Positions 37,401-49,539 of a DNA stretch of 64,000 nt are shown here, piece by piece (the stretch's first letter is position 1; the number at the start of each line of letters is the position of its first letter). A program made the translations under genes and the position numbers. Source of the stretch: Kalaharituber pfeilii (lineage: Eukaryota > Ascomycota > Pezizomycetes > Pezizales > Pezizaceae); contig WHUZ01000006.1 of assembly GCA_015179045.1 (NCBI GenBank), forward strand, positions 124,001 to 188,000. The letters run 5' to 3'. Under the pieces are notes generated by a model. The model made no database searches. It was not told the origin of the DNA and saw nothing but the letters and a program-made list of their open reading frames with translations.

Positions 37401-37757
37401 GTCAGCTTCAAGTTTCCCCGCGCAAAGCAAATAGAAATGTAAACCTTTCATTGTTGTTATGCTTGGAATACCTCCTCCCCATATACCCCTGCTGAGGCCG
37501 GGTCCCAGCGATGGGTTTTGCGTATTGGTGATATCTTCTAATGTCATGGAACTAGGAGGTGATCGACCTGTAATAGAAAAATCGCCAAGCCTAGGCCGGG
37601 CCTAAAAAGACATGTCAGTCAAACACCTCCAACTGATGAACAAAACCATCTTGCAAGGGGATGAGAAGAAATGAAGAAAGTGATGTGGGTTCCGGAATTT
37701 GCAACCAACATTGTTTTGCGTAGTGCGAGAAGCAGTCGTGGATTGATGGTCAGCCAT
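34457..37757 (-). CDS. PUF3: Pumilio/PUF-family RNA-binding protein, PUF3-like
   Basis: Exons on the minus strand: 37757-37710 (uncertain), 37601-36980, 36798-35870, 35811-35221, 35160-35072, 35024-34870, 34818-34709 and 34660-34457; about 915 residues. The N-terminal ~500 residues are Ser/Pro/Asn-rich and disordered. The Pumilio homology domain covers roughly 505-860 with eight repeats whose core helices read [70 protein letters not shown] and YGNYVIQKLL. The last repeat is completed only by splicing. PUF3 proteins bind 3' UTRs, in yeast mainly of nuclear-encoded mitochondrial mRNAs, and promote their decay or localisation. Introns are 47-181 nt. Exon 1 depends on a poor GTTGGT or GTTTTG donor, so the first residues are uncertain. 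Confidence 0.92.
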
Positions 37758-40700
37758 GAGTGGGAAATGATAATTGCCGAATATCAAATAGCAAGGTATT
37801 TTAGAGTCGAAAAGATAGTGTTTATCGATAAAATGCTATGTTCTGAGATGCAATCTCTACAATGTATACAAGAGAAGAATAATTTCTTGGTCTACACGTC
37901 GTGGTGGTGGGGTAGAACTGTGGGAGTAGGATCAGTTTAAGTAGAAGAATCTAGAATAAAACAATCGCGCAAGCGGCTGGGTAAAAACCTACAGGTAGGC
38001 TCCAGATGTAGTGTAAGACTTGCGCGTAGAGGTGAATGCCAACGTGCACCAGATGTACAAGAGAATTGAGTTGGCCTGATATTGTGAATGAATAGCGGTA
38101 GTGAGTTCGAGATTGGGGAAGCGATTGTAAGAAGTTCACGCAAGCCAGCGGATTGGCTTGCCCTCCGCTTGGTTTCTATCAAGAAAAAGTTGTAGTCATG
38201 CGGTAGGAGGATGAGGGGTTTGTAAAGAGCCGACAACTGCAAGGGCTTTTATGACGAAGTGTGAATTGCAGGATCTTTTTTATTTCTATTTTCCGAAGTT
38301 TGCTTTTTGCGGAATCGAGGGATTGGGGAGATGAGGGGGGTGGGAAAATGACGGATCCTTTTTTTTCCCTCTATTTTTCCAATTTCCTGATTATGGGAGG
38401 GGAAGTAGGTGGATGAATCGGTGGTTTCTATGTATGTCGGGAGTTGAATATGTACAGGTCCAGAAGTTTAGGATTATCTAGGCTGGTAATGCCAACGTGA
38501 GTCGGTTGTATGCGTTCGCTTTTGCTACCTATTACGGGCAGCAATGTCGGTTCTTCCTATTGTATGTCGACCAGGCTGCGTCTGGAATAATTTGTGATGA
38601 GCTTCGCTGAATGGTTTCCAACAAGTTGCGTCAGCTCAGAACTGTAACGCCTAGGAGGGAGGCCTGGATCGGTGATGAGTGGAGGTACTCCTAGAGGCGG
38701 AAAGGGTTGAGGGTGCGTCAAGCAAATCGGAAAGAGAAACTAGTGAGGAAAGTAGGGCGGACAGGGTTTTGGAAGATATATAACTTGGGGGGGGGGTTTT
38801 GAATAGTCCGGTTTCTTCGCCCTTGCTTGCCGCCGTAGGATACGGGGGAAGAGGGGTGGCTACAGGATAGTCCTGTGTGGGGAGGTGTGTGTGGATAGTA
38901 CGACGGGATTTAAAAAAAGGAAAAACGAAAAAAAGAAAGTCACTTACTACCCACAAGCAAAATATCACCACTGTCGGCGCAGAGATAATTTATAGCCCCG
39001 GTTTTAGGCTCGGGCTCTAGTGAGAAAACCCGAACCAGCTCTCAAAGCGTGCCTAAAGCCTGACTTCTAATTAAGTGTGTGCGTAGTACCACCAACTTGC
39101 TGCCCAGTGGCCTGTGTCCAAAGAAGATGACTAATGGGAGTGAGAGACAGTACTACACGCTCTCAAAAAGTGGGGGTTTGAACGAACGGGGCTGAGAATG
39201 ATCCGTAAAGAGAGTGGAAGGAGGGAGAGGAAACTTATAACCAGACTACGACTGATCGGTGTGGGGGGTAGCGCAAGTGCCACAGGGAGGCCGGAAGGGA
39301 CAGTTTAGATGTCCAGATATCGGAATATAAAACCTAGGAAAAAAAAAAGAAGAAAGGGAAAAAAAAAAAAATGGGGGGTGGGCGCCCACGATGATCTAAG
39401 CCGGAGCCTGCCCGCAATCATTGAAACTGACTTGGGGTGCACACTCTAGCTCGGAGGGAGCGTGGGGAGATACATGAAACATGACAGTAACGGGGACTAG
39501 GCACAGGTACAAATACGCTGCCATAACTGCTCATGCGAGGTGTCTGTACGAAAGTACAATATATACACTGCAGCCTGGTAGTGCGAGGTACCACCCTTCA
39601 AAATGTGTCATGTAATGTACTTACACTACAGCAGAGATCATGCAACTAGAGTAGCAGAGAGCCAGAGGATTGGGCCAGTATATGACCTATCAAATGCCGG
39701 AGAAGGATTGTTACTCAAGATTCAGCTCATGGCCGTCATAGAATTCCTGCGAACTGGTCCCGAAATTGACGCCCCGGCAGTAGTAACTTGAAGTACAAGA
39801 AATAGGTGAAAAGACAAGCTTGATTAAACATATCTATGCATACTTCGTGGGTTATTTACTGCTTCTTCGTGCTGTCTGCCTTAGACATGGTTCGTATTTG
39901 GCCTTAAGACCGTTTGTTCCAAAGAGCACTGCAGTGCACTATGAAGGTGTCTTCCGAGCGAACAGGTACAGAACAGGACTTGATAAAATGATTAAAGAAG
40001 GGTAGTATTTAGGTTAGAAAGTATCGCAAAATGTACGTTCAGGGACCAGTTATCTGTATTTGATAGCGTTCCAGCATATGTACCCTTGAAATTCAGCAAT
40101 GTTACTGGAGATGTTGGAAGAAATATGAATAAAATCCTAAACGCTAATTTCCACGCCACTATAACATCATATACACTGTTGATTGGCGCCAATAAACAAT
40201 TTCCTAAGGGTGTATAATCTTGCTTTTGCTATGAAATTGAGGACGAGGGAAGTCAATTCAAAACGTTGAGAGAGGGTCACACCAAGATGTTAATAATAAT
40301 GTAAGACTGACATGCACAGCGGAAGAATCCTGGAACGCACCACGCCGCCTACAAGGGTGGCTTTTTGGACAGCGGCTGATAGTTGCTCGTCGCTAGCTTT
40401 TAACACTACAAAAGATGGTATTAACGGTTTGAACAAAAAAAAACATACTTCCGTCTCTATTACAATAACATTAGGCTTTTGATCCTTAGCTGTGATTGAT
40501 AATAAGCCTGAACATTATGCCCTAATACTTACGAAAGTGAAAGTAGGTCGATTCCTGGTTACGAGACTAGGTCGATTCAACTTCCAACTATTTTAATGTG
40601 CTCTGTTCCCAGAGTTTAATGTGATGTATTTTTGTAGATGCGCGACTGCACTGCTATCATAAACCTCAGCGGCGTAATTCTAGCGGCCTTTCGAGGTAGC

Positions 40701-43700
40701 AGCACACAAAGTGTGGCCGTGCTCTTTTATCGGATTCTTATTTCTTGTCAACCTCCTTCAAGACACCTCCGTGTAATAATTGTTCGGTAAGTGAAGCTGA
40801 GATTCCCGGAGTTGCCTCTGAGCACTAAGACTAACTTACGTGTCCTGAAGCAGATATTCACTTCCAACATACATATATAGTTTGCGGTCTCACGGGATAT
40901 ATGTATGTAAACAAATACTCTTTTATGGATATCACTTGCCTCAGCGACACTTGCCGCAACCTGCATGAGGTTGCATGCATCATCTTGCCCCCTGCAGCAG
41001 TCTTCATGCTGATCCAAAGAAATCGAAAGGCCTATCTGGATAATTCAGTAGAAGGAAGAGTTTTTCAGAAAATTAGTCCCCCGAGAATGAATACTTATGC
41101 ATAGTCGTAGATCGAAGCATTGACAGATCGACGATATGCGGCTGCGATCCTAGCGATCATCTATGAACTGAGCCTTTTGATGACTGCCGTTGGAATCGGA
41201 GGGTCGACGTTTCCCGCGTCACACCGGCACGCTTACCCTGGCTGCCCCAGGTCGAGTGGCAATCGTTAGTTGCCCCAGGCTTGGCATATCCCGAAAACCT
41301 TGTGTCTCTTGGGAAGAGTTACCCCATGTTCAAAATATGGGAGAAAGATGTGTCGCTTATGAGACCAGATAATATCCAGCAGTATGGTCATCTCACGGAA
41401 AGTGAACGAGGAAAGTTATAGAGTGCCAGGCGAGAGAGTTTCAATTTATCCAGTTTCCGGAAGATCCCAGAATAATATCTGGAAAGTGGGGCGAATTTGA
41501 CGTTGATGCTGGAACTTGCGAATCCCTTGGGCTGGACCATCTCGTTTACCTGGGCAGTAATTAGTCCAAATTGCTCCAACCGTCTACATAGGCTGAGTCT
41601 TATTCCTAACGCACATTGATGTACAGAATATCGCGAGTTTGCACTAAGGAATAATTCTTTCCAAGGCGAACTTAGTAAAAATAAGATATTGGCGAATTGA
41701 CCCCTTGGGCATAGTCAACCAGACTACCTTGGTCACTAGAACACCCTTACCCAGACAGAGTTAGCGAATCGTCATTGATGAGTCTGAGACTTGGCATGAG
41801 ACTAGGTCTGAGAATGGTCTTGAGCATTAAATGCTTTGATTGCGAGGTGCCAATCTAAGATATGAGACGTAAGGGTTAGAGAGAGACTCACTAGCCAGTA
41901 AATTTAGCATTTGTGCCTGGTCTATAGATAATAAGGATGTAGAACAAGTAATGATCATGTGAAATTCTTGCCAGCATACAACTTAGAAAATTTCGTGCGT
42001 TCATAAGCACTAAGTCTTAGGTAATGTATGTACTGTACAAGTATGTATGTACTAGTAGTGTATCAACGCACTCTTGCAGTTGAAGATATATATCTCGGTT
42101 ATCGCCTCTGTCCGAGCAGTCACGCGAGAAATACAGCTAAGCACCTGCACCAGGGCAGTAGTCCACTTTAGCAGAAACAGTTATCGATAGTGGGACCGTG
42201 CCGCTCCGCAAGGATGGTAGAACAGTTAGTCCAAAGAATTACCGACAATGGGAGACTTAGCTTAAATTCTGCTTTGTGCGGTGAATACTTGCATGTAGAT
42301 TAAAAACAGATCTTGGAAGGCCTGATCAGCTTCTACGGAAATATCTCTCCGTTACGCCACAATCTCTGTGTAGAGCGACTTGCGAGCAGTTTTCCACAAT
42401 TCTCATGGTATATAGCGACTTGCTCAGACGGGCTAATTGCAAAGTTTGGAGAGTTCACAAAGTAGTGCTATGTAGCTTTGTTAAGTTGTATGCACTTCAG
42501 TACTTTGACTTGCATTTCCCCTTTCGCTAACAAAGCCAGGCTGTAGGAGAAGTTTTAGCTATGGTGAGTGATGATTGGCTGCTGCGAACTTGGATTGCAA
42601 GCAGTTAATGTGCCGCGGACGTCCTTTTTTTTCTTTTTTTGTGCAGCAGGGGCACACGGAAGGAGAGCTTTGTACAGACAAGACAAATGCACGCCATATG
42701 CATCAGACTATGAGGCGACTTGCCGAAGTCGGGTACTGAAGAACATACTGTAGTCTGACTCTGAAGAGCAGTTCACTGGTGAGAAAATTTGAATGAGGCG
42801 AGAAGACCCCCAGCTCTCTGATCCCACGCCTCAGCCTCCTTTGTACCCCCCGGTTAACATTGCCTTCCCCAACAGGTCATCTTCACCAAGTTCCCACAAT
42901 AACTAATCTAAGGAAGGGCTCACAGCGCTAGACGAGTACACGATACATCTTAATATTTTGGTTGAGTCTGGTCCCAAAGGTAATCCAATACAACTCATGC
43001 GAGCTAGTGTGCTCCTTGTACACCAATTGGCATGTAACCAGACTACGACTGCCAAGCCCTCTACCACGAGCATTGATCTCATCGCTTGGCTGACTTTCGC
43101 CGAGTTTATGATACAGTACATCATGAAAGGTATGCAGCCTCGTCTCAGGTAAGAATGTACAGTGCTCTAAGTATTAGTACTTATACGCTTGTATTGGCGC
43201 CCAGTATAGCTTTGGACGAGGCTACTGCATGCCCACTTTGCTACCTTGACTCAGGCTCGAGGCGCATGGCCAGCCGGCCTCGCTGCTGCACCCTACTGCT
43301 TCTTGCATACATCAAGTAGTACCATGGAGCATGCCTTCCACGCAGGCAATAGTGACACCAAGATACAGATAGCTTGAGATCGACAAATGCGCTCTCTTGC
43401 CGTGCCCCCGCGCTCCAGCGTCACGAGCACGAGAGCAAGTTGGGGGGGGGGGTTGCAATTGTGACGCATGTACAGCGATTGAACTGGTCATGGGGGTTGA
43501 GGCCAAGGCGTCGCACTGATTACTTTCTATGTAAATTTAGCGTGTCCCATCGAGCAGTCTGTACCATCGAATGGTCAATCACTGCACGTACAGAACGATG
43601 AATGACAGGTGTGGCACTTGGTCGTGCACGCGTGGCCGCACGCACACCCGAGCACTGGCCTCCTGATCCCCGCAAGAGCGCAGAATAACATAACGTTTCT

Positions 43701-45154
43701 CTCTGGCATCCAGACCTTCCAGACTAACCGCGGAATGACTACTTCAACATAACCCAATCTGGAACCTACATACATAGCACCAAATGCACCTTTGCTCCGG
43801 GGCTGGAGATCAATTACAGGCGATCGCGACGCGCCCCAGTTCAGATCGGCCTCAAGATACATAGTGGACTCAGGCTTGCTTGGTACCTAGCCAGACTGGT
43901 ATATATCAAGTAAGTACTTAGCATAATAAGGTAGTACTTCTTAGGTTAGGTTGTTAGCAGCCATGCCTCAATCGCAAGCCACGGCCGTTCTCAACCACAG
44001 CTAGCTAGATTGGATGGACCGTTCTGTTGTTTTGCGCAGAGGGCGTCCGGGGCCTGGCCATAACGGGCATGGCGCGCCCGGGCGCGTGCAGAGCAGCTCA
44101 TTTCAGCGGCCAGTCGCAGCTGCAAGGACCTGATAGCCTGGGCCGAGAGCTGCAAGGCCTAGTAACTTGGCTGCCTGTGCTATCATGGTGGCAGCCGCCT
44201 GCGCCGCTCTTGCCCGCTTGCGGACACTCTGCGTTTGCTGCCTCCCCCACGCCATTCCTGTTGTAGTTGTAGCCTCCCCAAGGAAAATTTGGAGACGAAA
44301 CAGCCTGGTGGTGTTCGCACCCTGGGCTACAGCGTTGACTGCTGTCTGGTGATTAACTGGTTGGCCTGCGGCACAAATTCGTACCGTGCCCCTTTTTATC
44401 CTAACATCTCCCCCCAACTCTTGTCCCCCTCATCCCTCAACCCTCTCCCAAACCAAACCAAAAAAAAATCTAAAAAAATTACAAAAAAATACTCCCAGAC
44501 CCTCTTTTCTTTCCTGATACCAGCACGCTTCACTCCTTCAGCTGCGGTATCGCTTATCACTGTTCACTCCTTTGCCTTGCATTCTTTACAAGCGATCGCT
44601 ACCCAGGTCCCGGCTGCGGTACTTACAATCTTGTATCTACAAGAAACTTGGACTTACGTGTGACTACTGCCTGTGCTTCCGCCCTTGCAGCTCACCACAC
44701 AACTCATCATTGGCCCGCTCCGTGCATCATTCACCGCTTCTAACGTACGGTCCCAAAGCTTGATTTTGCAACCCCCCCCCGCTCACCCCTTCCGTCCTTC
44801 CGCACACCCACACTCTCGCCCCGAGCGCACTCTTTGAAAATTCAAAAATATGAATGATATGAATGAATATTTAAGAATCAGAAATATACCAATCAATCAC
44901 GTCACATATGAATCATCCCATGGTCTGGTGATGACCGGCCCACTAGCTGAACAGGTTACTGACACATGGGTATATTACAGGTCGCCAATCGTTGTTTTCT
45001 GTTTGGTGTTTATCTGCAGCATAAGGTTTCACTTCTTGGCCGCTAGTAACGGAGAGCGAATTTATTCATTCGTTTGGTTTGGGAGATTTCTTCGTACATA
45101 CATACCGTACACTCGCTCAACAACAGTCGATCGTTTTCAATCCAATAATTTACA
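37758..45154. other. 7.4-kb intergenic region, no gene recognised
   Basis: The part next to 37757 is the promoter and leader of the PUF gene. 38.2-39.4 kb has short purine runs (e.g. 39335-39372). From 39.4 to 44 kb there are only short frames with no recognisable similarity. 44.0-45.15 kb becomes C/T-rich, as expected for a fungal promoter, and includes an ATG at 44850 whose 125-codon frame overlaps the start of the next gene in another frame. Confidence 0.4.
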
Positions 45155-45667
45155 ATGTTATTTAAGCGTGAGCGTGATGGCAAAGAGGAATCGGCGCTCG
45201 GAGGAAATTTGGTGCCATTGTCAATAGCGTTGCTTGCGCTGGTTAGCCTTGGAATGATTCTCGGTGGGGCTCTGTTCATCATCCGACGCTTCCGAAGAAA
45301 CAAAACGGATATAGAGAGTCAGAATTCGAAAAATCCCCGTCAATTGACTATAACGGCAATCCCATTCAAAGACAACCGCCGCTCTTATTCCGAGAAACAA
45401 GGTCTAATGGATAACTCGTCACCCATGCCTTTAACACCGGATTCTATTCCTGAAATCAGAATCACGTTTCCCGAAGAAGAAGATGCGCAAGGAAGACGGA
45501 AATCTGGGAGAGTAGTTATTGTGCAGGTTGGAGAGGCAGGAGTTGGTTTTGTTCGCCCTGTGCCTGAGGAAAACCTTCCACCCTACCAACAGCACGATGG
45601 CTTTTCATCACTTGATTTGGATAAGATTGGAGGTCTGAAAGAGAAGGGCCGAACACAATGCGTTTAA
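45155..45667 (+). CDS. single-pass membrane protein with C-terminal LPPY motif, function unknown
   Basis: Single exon, 170 residues. A short charged N-terminus is followed by one membrane span (about residues 19-43, NLVPLSIALLALVSLGMILG) and then RRFRRNK, which predicts a cytoplasmic C-terminal tail. The tail contains SIPEIRITFPEEEDAQGR, SGRVVIVQVGEAGVGFV and the PY-type motif LPPY (141-144). It ends in a SSLDLDKIGGLKEK segment. The pattern resembles uncharacterised proteins conserved in filamentous ascomycetes, to my recollection. I cannot assign a function. The PY motif would allow binding to Rsp5/Nedd4 WW domains (inference). A TATTTAAG-type sequence just before the ATG belongs to the leader. 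Mixed third codon positions and a clear domain plan support real coding. Confidence 0.72.
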   Translation: MLFKRERDGKEESALGGNLVPLSIALLALVSLGMILGGALFIIRRFRRNKTDIESQNSKNPRQLTITAIPFKDNRRSYSEKQGLMDNSSPMPLTPDSIPEIRITFPEEEDAQGRRKSGRVVIVQVGEAGVGFVRPVPEENLPPYQQHDGFSSLDLDKIGGLKEKGRTQCV

Positions 45668-46618
45668 TACATCCCCTTTTAGGATAGGTCAGTTGGGCAG
45701 ACATAGATGTGCAACAATCCGCCTTCTGGACCCAATATCTCGCAACGGGAGTGTATGAACTCAATTCGTTTCACGCTGCTTTAAAGTTCGATTCTCATCT
45801 TGATGTCCGGTATTGCGTGCTTTGGTACTTTTCTGGAATTGGAAGTAATACGTTTCACTCTTTTTTCACCATTTTTATTCCCATCACTTTTGGACTATTA
45901 ATACGTCCCCGCATTCGCAAACTGTCAGGGTACATACTATCCTCTCTCGCCGAGAAATTGGTGGTAGGCTATTACAGAAAGACAGTACTGTGTGCATGCA
46001 ACGATGGGGGTTGCAGTTGACAGGTAATTTGTTTGTTTTTCAGGTTTGGCGCAGAATTGTGGAAGCTGTTCTCTTGTGCTGGCATTTATTATACCCAATA
46101 TGCAGCTAAGAGAGCTGGCATCTCGTACTTTCCCATGTTGGTCCCTAGTTGATATTTGATGCGGAATGACTCTTTTTTGTTTTACTCTTCCAGTTGCCTT
46201 TTCTAATGTCTCCTGCTAATAACATGTATTGTTTAATTGTCGTGTACATGTCAAGAAGGCTGCAAGGGAGAGGAGCCGGGAGAGAGAAAGAAGGGAGGTG
46301 GGATGGAATGACTTAGGTTTGGATTTGAGAGAGATATACGTACCATCACAATACACATCATATGTCCCAACCTCAAGGCGACTGTCGCTCGTTGACAAAA
46401 CATATCCCGAACTTCTATGTTGAACCCGTATTGGACACCCTGCGCCCAGAACAATCCTTAACATCTGTAAGAAGTTTGCTTCTGCAATTGACCCATTCTG
46501 GACATGCCCGCCTAGAGGATACTCAGATTGCTGCCATCGTAGAAGTGAATGTTCTTAAAATGTGACCGATTTGATGTCATACTGAATGGTACCTTGCTGA
46601 GTTGAGTCTGACCGGATC

Positions 46619-48200
46619 GGAGGTGGAGCGAAGCGAGATCGTAGGAAGAGAGGTGTATGTAGAGGAATGAAAAAATTCTATGTAGTAAGGTGGGCGACCC
46701 CACGTCGCGATTTTGAAAATACTTACATATGTAAGTCTTATATATGCGTGATTTAGAGGTAAAACATAAGTATATCTGATGATATAGGTAATATATTATA
46801 CTGCTTGCAGTATAATATCTTACAGATTGCTTAATTAGAGGGATTTTGCAACATGCGGGTAAAGTTGCTAGAGTAATTACAAAGCATGATTATTGAGCGC
46901 AAAAATAACTGTAACAGCAATAGGGGATTTTGCAAGCGACTTGTTGGATAAAATTCTTAGTACAACCTTAGCATTCAATCTGGCTCGTTGCGGCTCAACT
47001 GGGGGTGCATTTCGAGTGGTTAAGAGGTGGAGTTTGGCTGGCATTTCTTACTTCACGACTTGCTTGAGAAGCTATTTTCATTGTTTCTAATGATAGAGGA
47101 GTCTCTAAACATACTATAGCTAGATGTTACGGGTTCACCGCGACCGTAGTGTGGGCGGCTGGTGGAGCGCGCGAAAAGTGCGAAAAATGCAAGCGCATAC
47201 AAAATGTGTATATGCGACGCAGGCGATATGCGACAGCCGAGGGGTAGCGGCGTCGTCGCAGTCGCATAAATATGCTCTTAACTGCGCTATAAATACTTCA
47301 TTGCTATAGAAACTTTGCTTAATAATTACGTTAGTAACTTTATTTATATGTTGTAAAATTTCTCTATTAATATTATATAAATATTAAAATATATATAAAG
47401 TTATAAGTATAATATTTCTTATTATATAATATATTTTTTTAAAAATATAATATTAATTTTATTATTTTAAAACTATAGTATTTTTTTTAATATTTATTTT
47501 TAATTTTATATATTTTATATATTATATAATATATTAAATAATAAATAAATCTAATATTAACTTATAATAAATTTTAACTTTATTAAAACTAATAGTAATA
47601 ATTTAGTTTTATTTATTATTTATTTTATATTATATTTATTTAAATATATTATAACTTAAAAGTTATTTTTATAATAAAAAAATATTTTAATAAACTTTAT
47701 AATTAGTAGTATAAAAAAATTTATTATAATAAATAAAATTAATATAAAAAAAAAGATATATAAGTTTATTATTATATTAAGTAATAAGTAATAAATAGTA
47801 AAAATTTTTAAATAAATAAAAAAATAAAAAAAATTATTTAATACTATAAATTAAAATAAATTAATAATTAGTAAATTATTTAAAAATAAATAATATATAT
47901 TTTAAAATAGTATTGTTTTATAAGTTATATTAATTTATTAAGATATTTACTTCTTCTAGACTTGCATTTTATAGAATGCCTGCAATTTTCTTTTATAGCT
48001 ATTCTATTTCCCTATAGGTTGAAGTGCCGAGAGGTAGTCTGGACTATGATATTTAGGAGGCTCAAGTCACGCTGTATCAACGCTAAATTAGCCAGGATCA
48101 TGTCCGACACCTTGGCAAAGGGTTATATATGTGGGGTCGCCCACCTTAATGCAGAGAGGATCCTTTTCACTTTTCTCCTGTCTCGCTTCGCTCCACCTCC
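46619..48200. repeat. inverted-repeat arms (85 and 70 bp) enclosing 1.4 kb
   Basis: Left arm 46619-46703 begins GGAGGTGGAGCGAAGCGAG and ends AAGGTGGGCGACCCCAC. Right arm 48131-48200 is the reverse complement at both ends (GTGGGGTCGCCCACCTT ... CTCGCTTCGCTCCACCTCC), with a diverged middle. The right arm lies just upstream of the first broken gene-family copy. A related CGCTCCGCTCCGCCTCC sequence occurs at 49421-49437, upstream of the second copy. The arms may therefore be promoter segments of that family rather than transposon ends. Confidence 0.75.
47341..47940. other. extreme AT-rich island (~5% G+C)
   Basis: By hand count about 31 of 600 bases are G or C. Composition changes abruptly on both sides, and no coding frame or regular tandem repeat is apparent. 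It could be an inserted mitochondrial intergenic fragment or a heavily mutated repeat. Confidence 0.85.
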
Positions 48201-48367
48201 ACTTCGCTACTTTTGTCGGTACAATCAAATAAATTTTTTTAGTTTGAGGACTAATGATTTGGAGTAGGATCAGATAATCCTTCGTACGCATTTTTATCGA
48301 GGAGTTCAACTTTGGTTTGTGCAAGTTAATCCTCTGGGAAGCTGATCAGTGTACAGGAATTCTAGAA

Positions 48368-49149
48368 ATGAGTGACGAAGCCACAAGTTCGAAGAAGCGA
48401 AAGTCGAATCAGAAGGCCTCGTATTCACGTTACGATAGCGCAGGCGAACAAAATACTAGGTTTCAGGCTCGATTTACTCAAAGGGATACCAGTTGAAAAT
48501 ATGTTAGCAAATGCCCAGTATAACCGTGAAGGTCTCGAAGAAGTAAAAGAGAAAGTTTATGACCGGATACTTGAATATATCGAGATTGAGGGCTATCCTA
48601 CAGAAGGGGTTTTGGACTTTAAAGAAAGCAATATTAACCACCTGATTTATTCCATCATCAGTCCAATAATTCGCAATTTCAGAACGTTAACTAGACGGCT
48701 GAATATACAGTTCAGGAGTGAGAACGAGGTTCTCTCGCAGAATGGGGAGACAGGAGGTCAAGAGGAATTTGCTGTTATAGATCTCATTTCGGAGGATGAA
48801 GAAGTGTTTATTTTTGTCATAGAAGTAGAGACAAGTTCGGTTGGAAAGGCGATGGGGCAGTGATTTTTGGCGATGAAAGATGCTCGTGATGGGAATAATA
48901 AAGGTAAAGGCGTTGTTTACAGTTTTATTACCACTGGAGAGGATTGGAGGATGGTTAAATACGATGGCAAGTTTCAGATGACGGAAAAGTTTTACGATAA
49001 TATGGGATTCAATGGACGAACAAAAAGATAAATGGATGAAGGAAGGTTCAATTGTGGTGGATTGCATCAACGTTGCATTGAGCAATGGAGGAGTGAAGGA
49101 GGATCTGGTTGTCAGGGTAGATGAAGCAGCGGTAGCGTTAGCAGTTTAG
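48368..49149 (+). pseudogene. copy 1 of a fungal multicopy family, restriction-endonuclease-like; broken
   Basis: The ATG at 48368 opens MSDEATSSKKRKSNQ, but that frame stops early. The family homology continues in another frame (LGFRLDLLKGIPVENM through EYIEIEGYPTEG). It reaches EEFAVIDLISEDEEVFIFV and IEVETSSVGKAMGQ, where an in-frame TGA at 48861 interrupts it. After the TGA it continues FLAMKDARDGNNKGKGVVYS. Near 49010 an extra base shifts the frame again, before MDEQKDKWMKEGSIVVDC and the end at 49149. The V-I-D...V-x-E-V pattern resembles the PD-(D/E)xK core, though here the lysine of E-x-K is replaced (EVE). Three lesions make it a pseudogene. Function of the family is unknown. Confidence 0.7.
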
Positions 49150-49539
49150 ATGTTTTGGTGGTTTAATGGAGGTTTTTTTTTTTTTTTTCTTTTTTTTTTT
49201 TCTGTGTATTTAATTTTTTAATTGATGGCGATAGCTTTTAGTGTTGGGTTACCTGTTTCGGGTGTGAATTCAAGTGATTATTTCCTCATTTATTTGCCCC
49301 CTGACCTAAGTGACGGTAGGACGTTGCGGGTGATGCAACGAGATTTATGCAGATTGCTTGATTTAACTGTGATTTAGTTTACCATGGTTGATCCGCTCAA
49401 TTAACCGTCACTCTACAGTATCGCTCCGCTCCGCCTCCAAAGCCCCTAACCAGCTAACCGTTTGTATCGGTGAGTTCAAGTTTGGTTTGTTCAATTTAAT
49501 GCTGTAGAGGGCTGATTGGTCGGTAGAAGACTTGTTAAG

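Larger units (their letters stand above)
45668..48367. other. intergenic with inverted-repeat arms and extreme AT island
   Basis: 45.7-46.6 kb is ordinary sequence. 46619-48200 is bounded by inverted-repeat arms and contains a CpG-rich patch and a ~600-bp AT island, each listed separately. No intact gene is seen. Confidence 0.5.
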
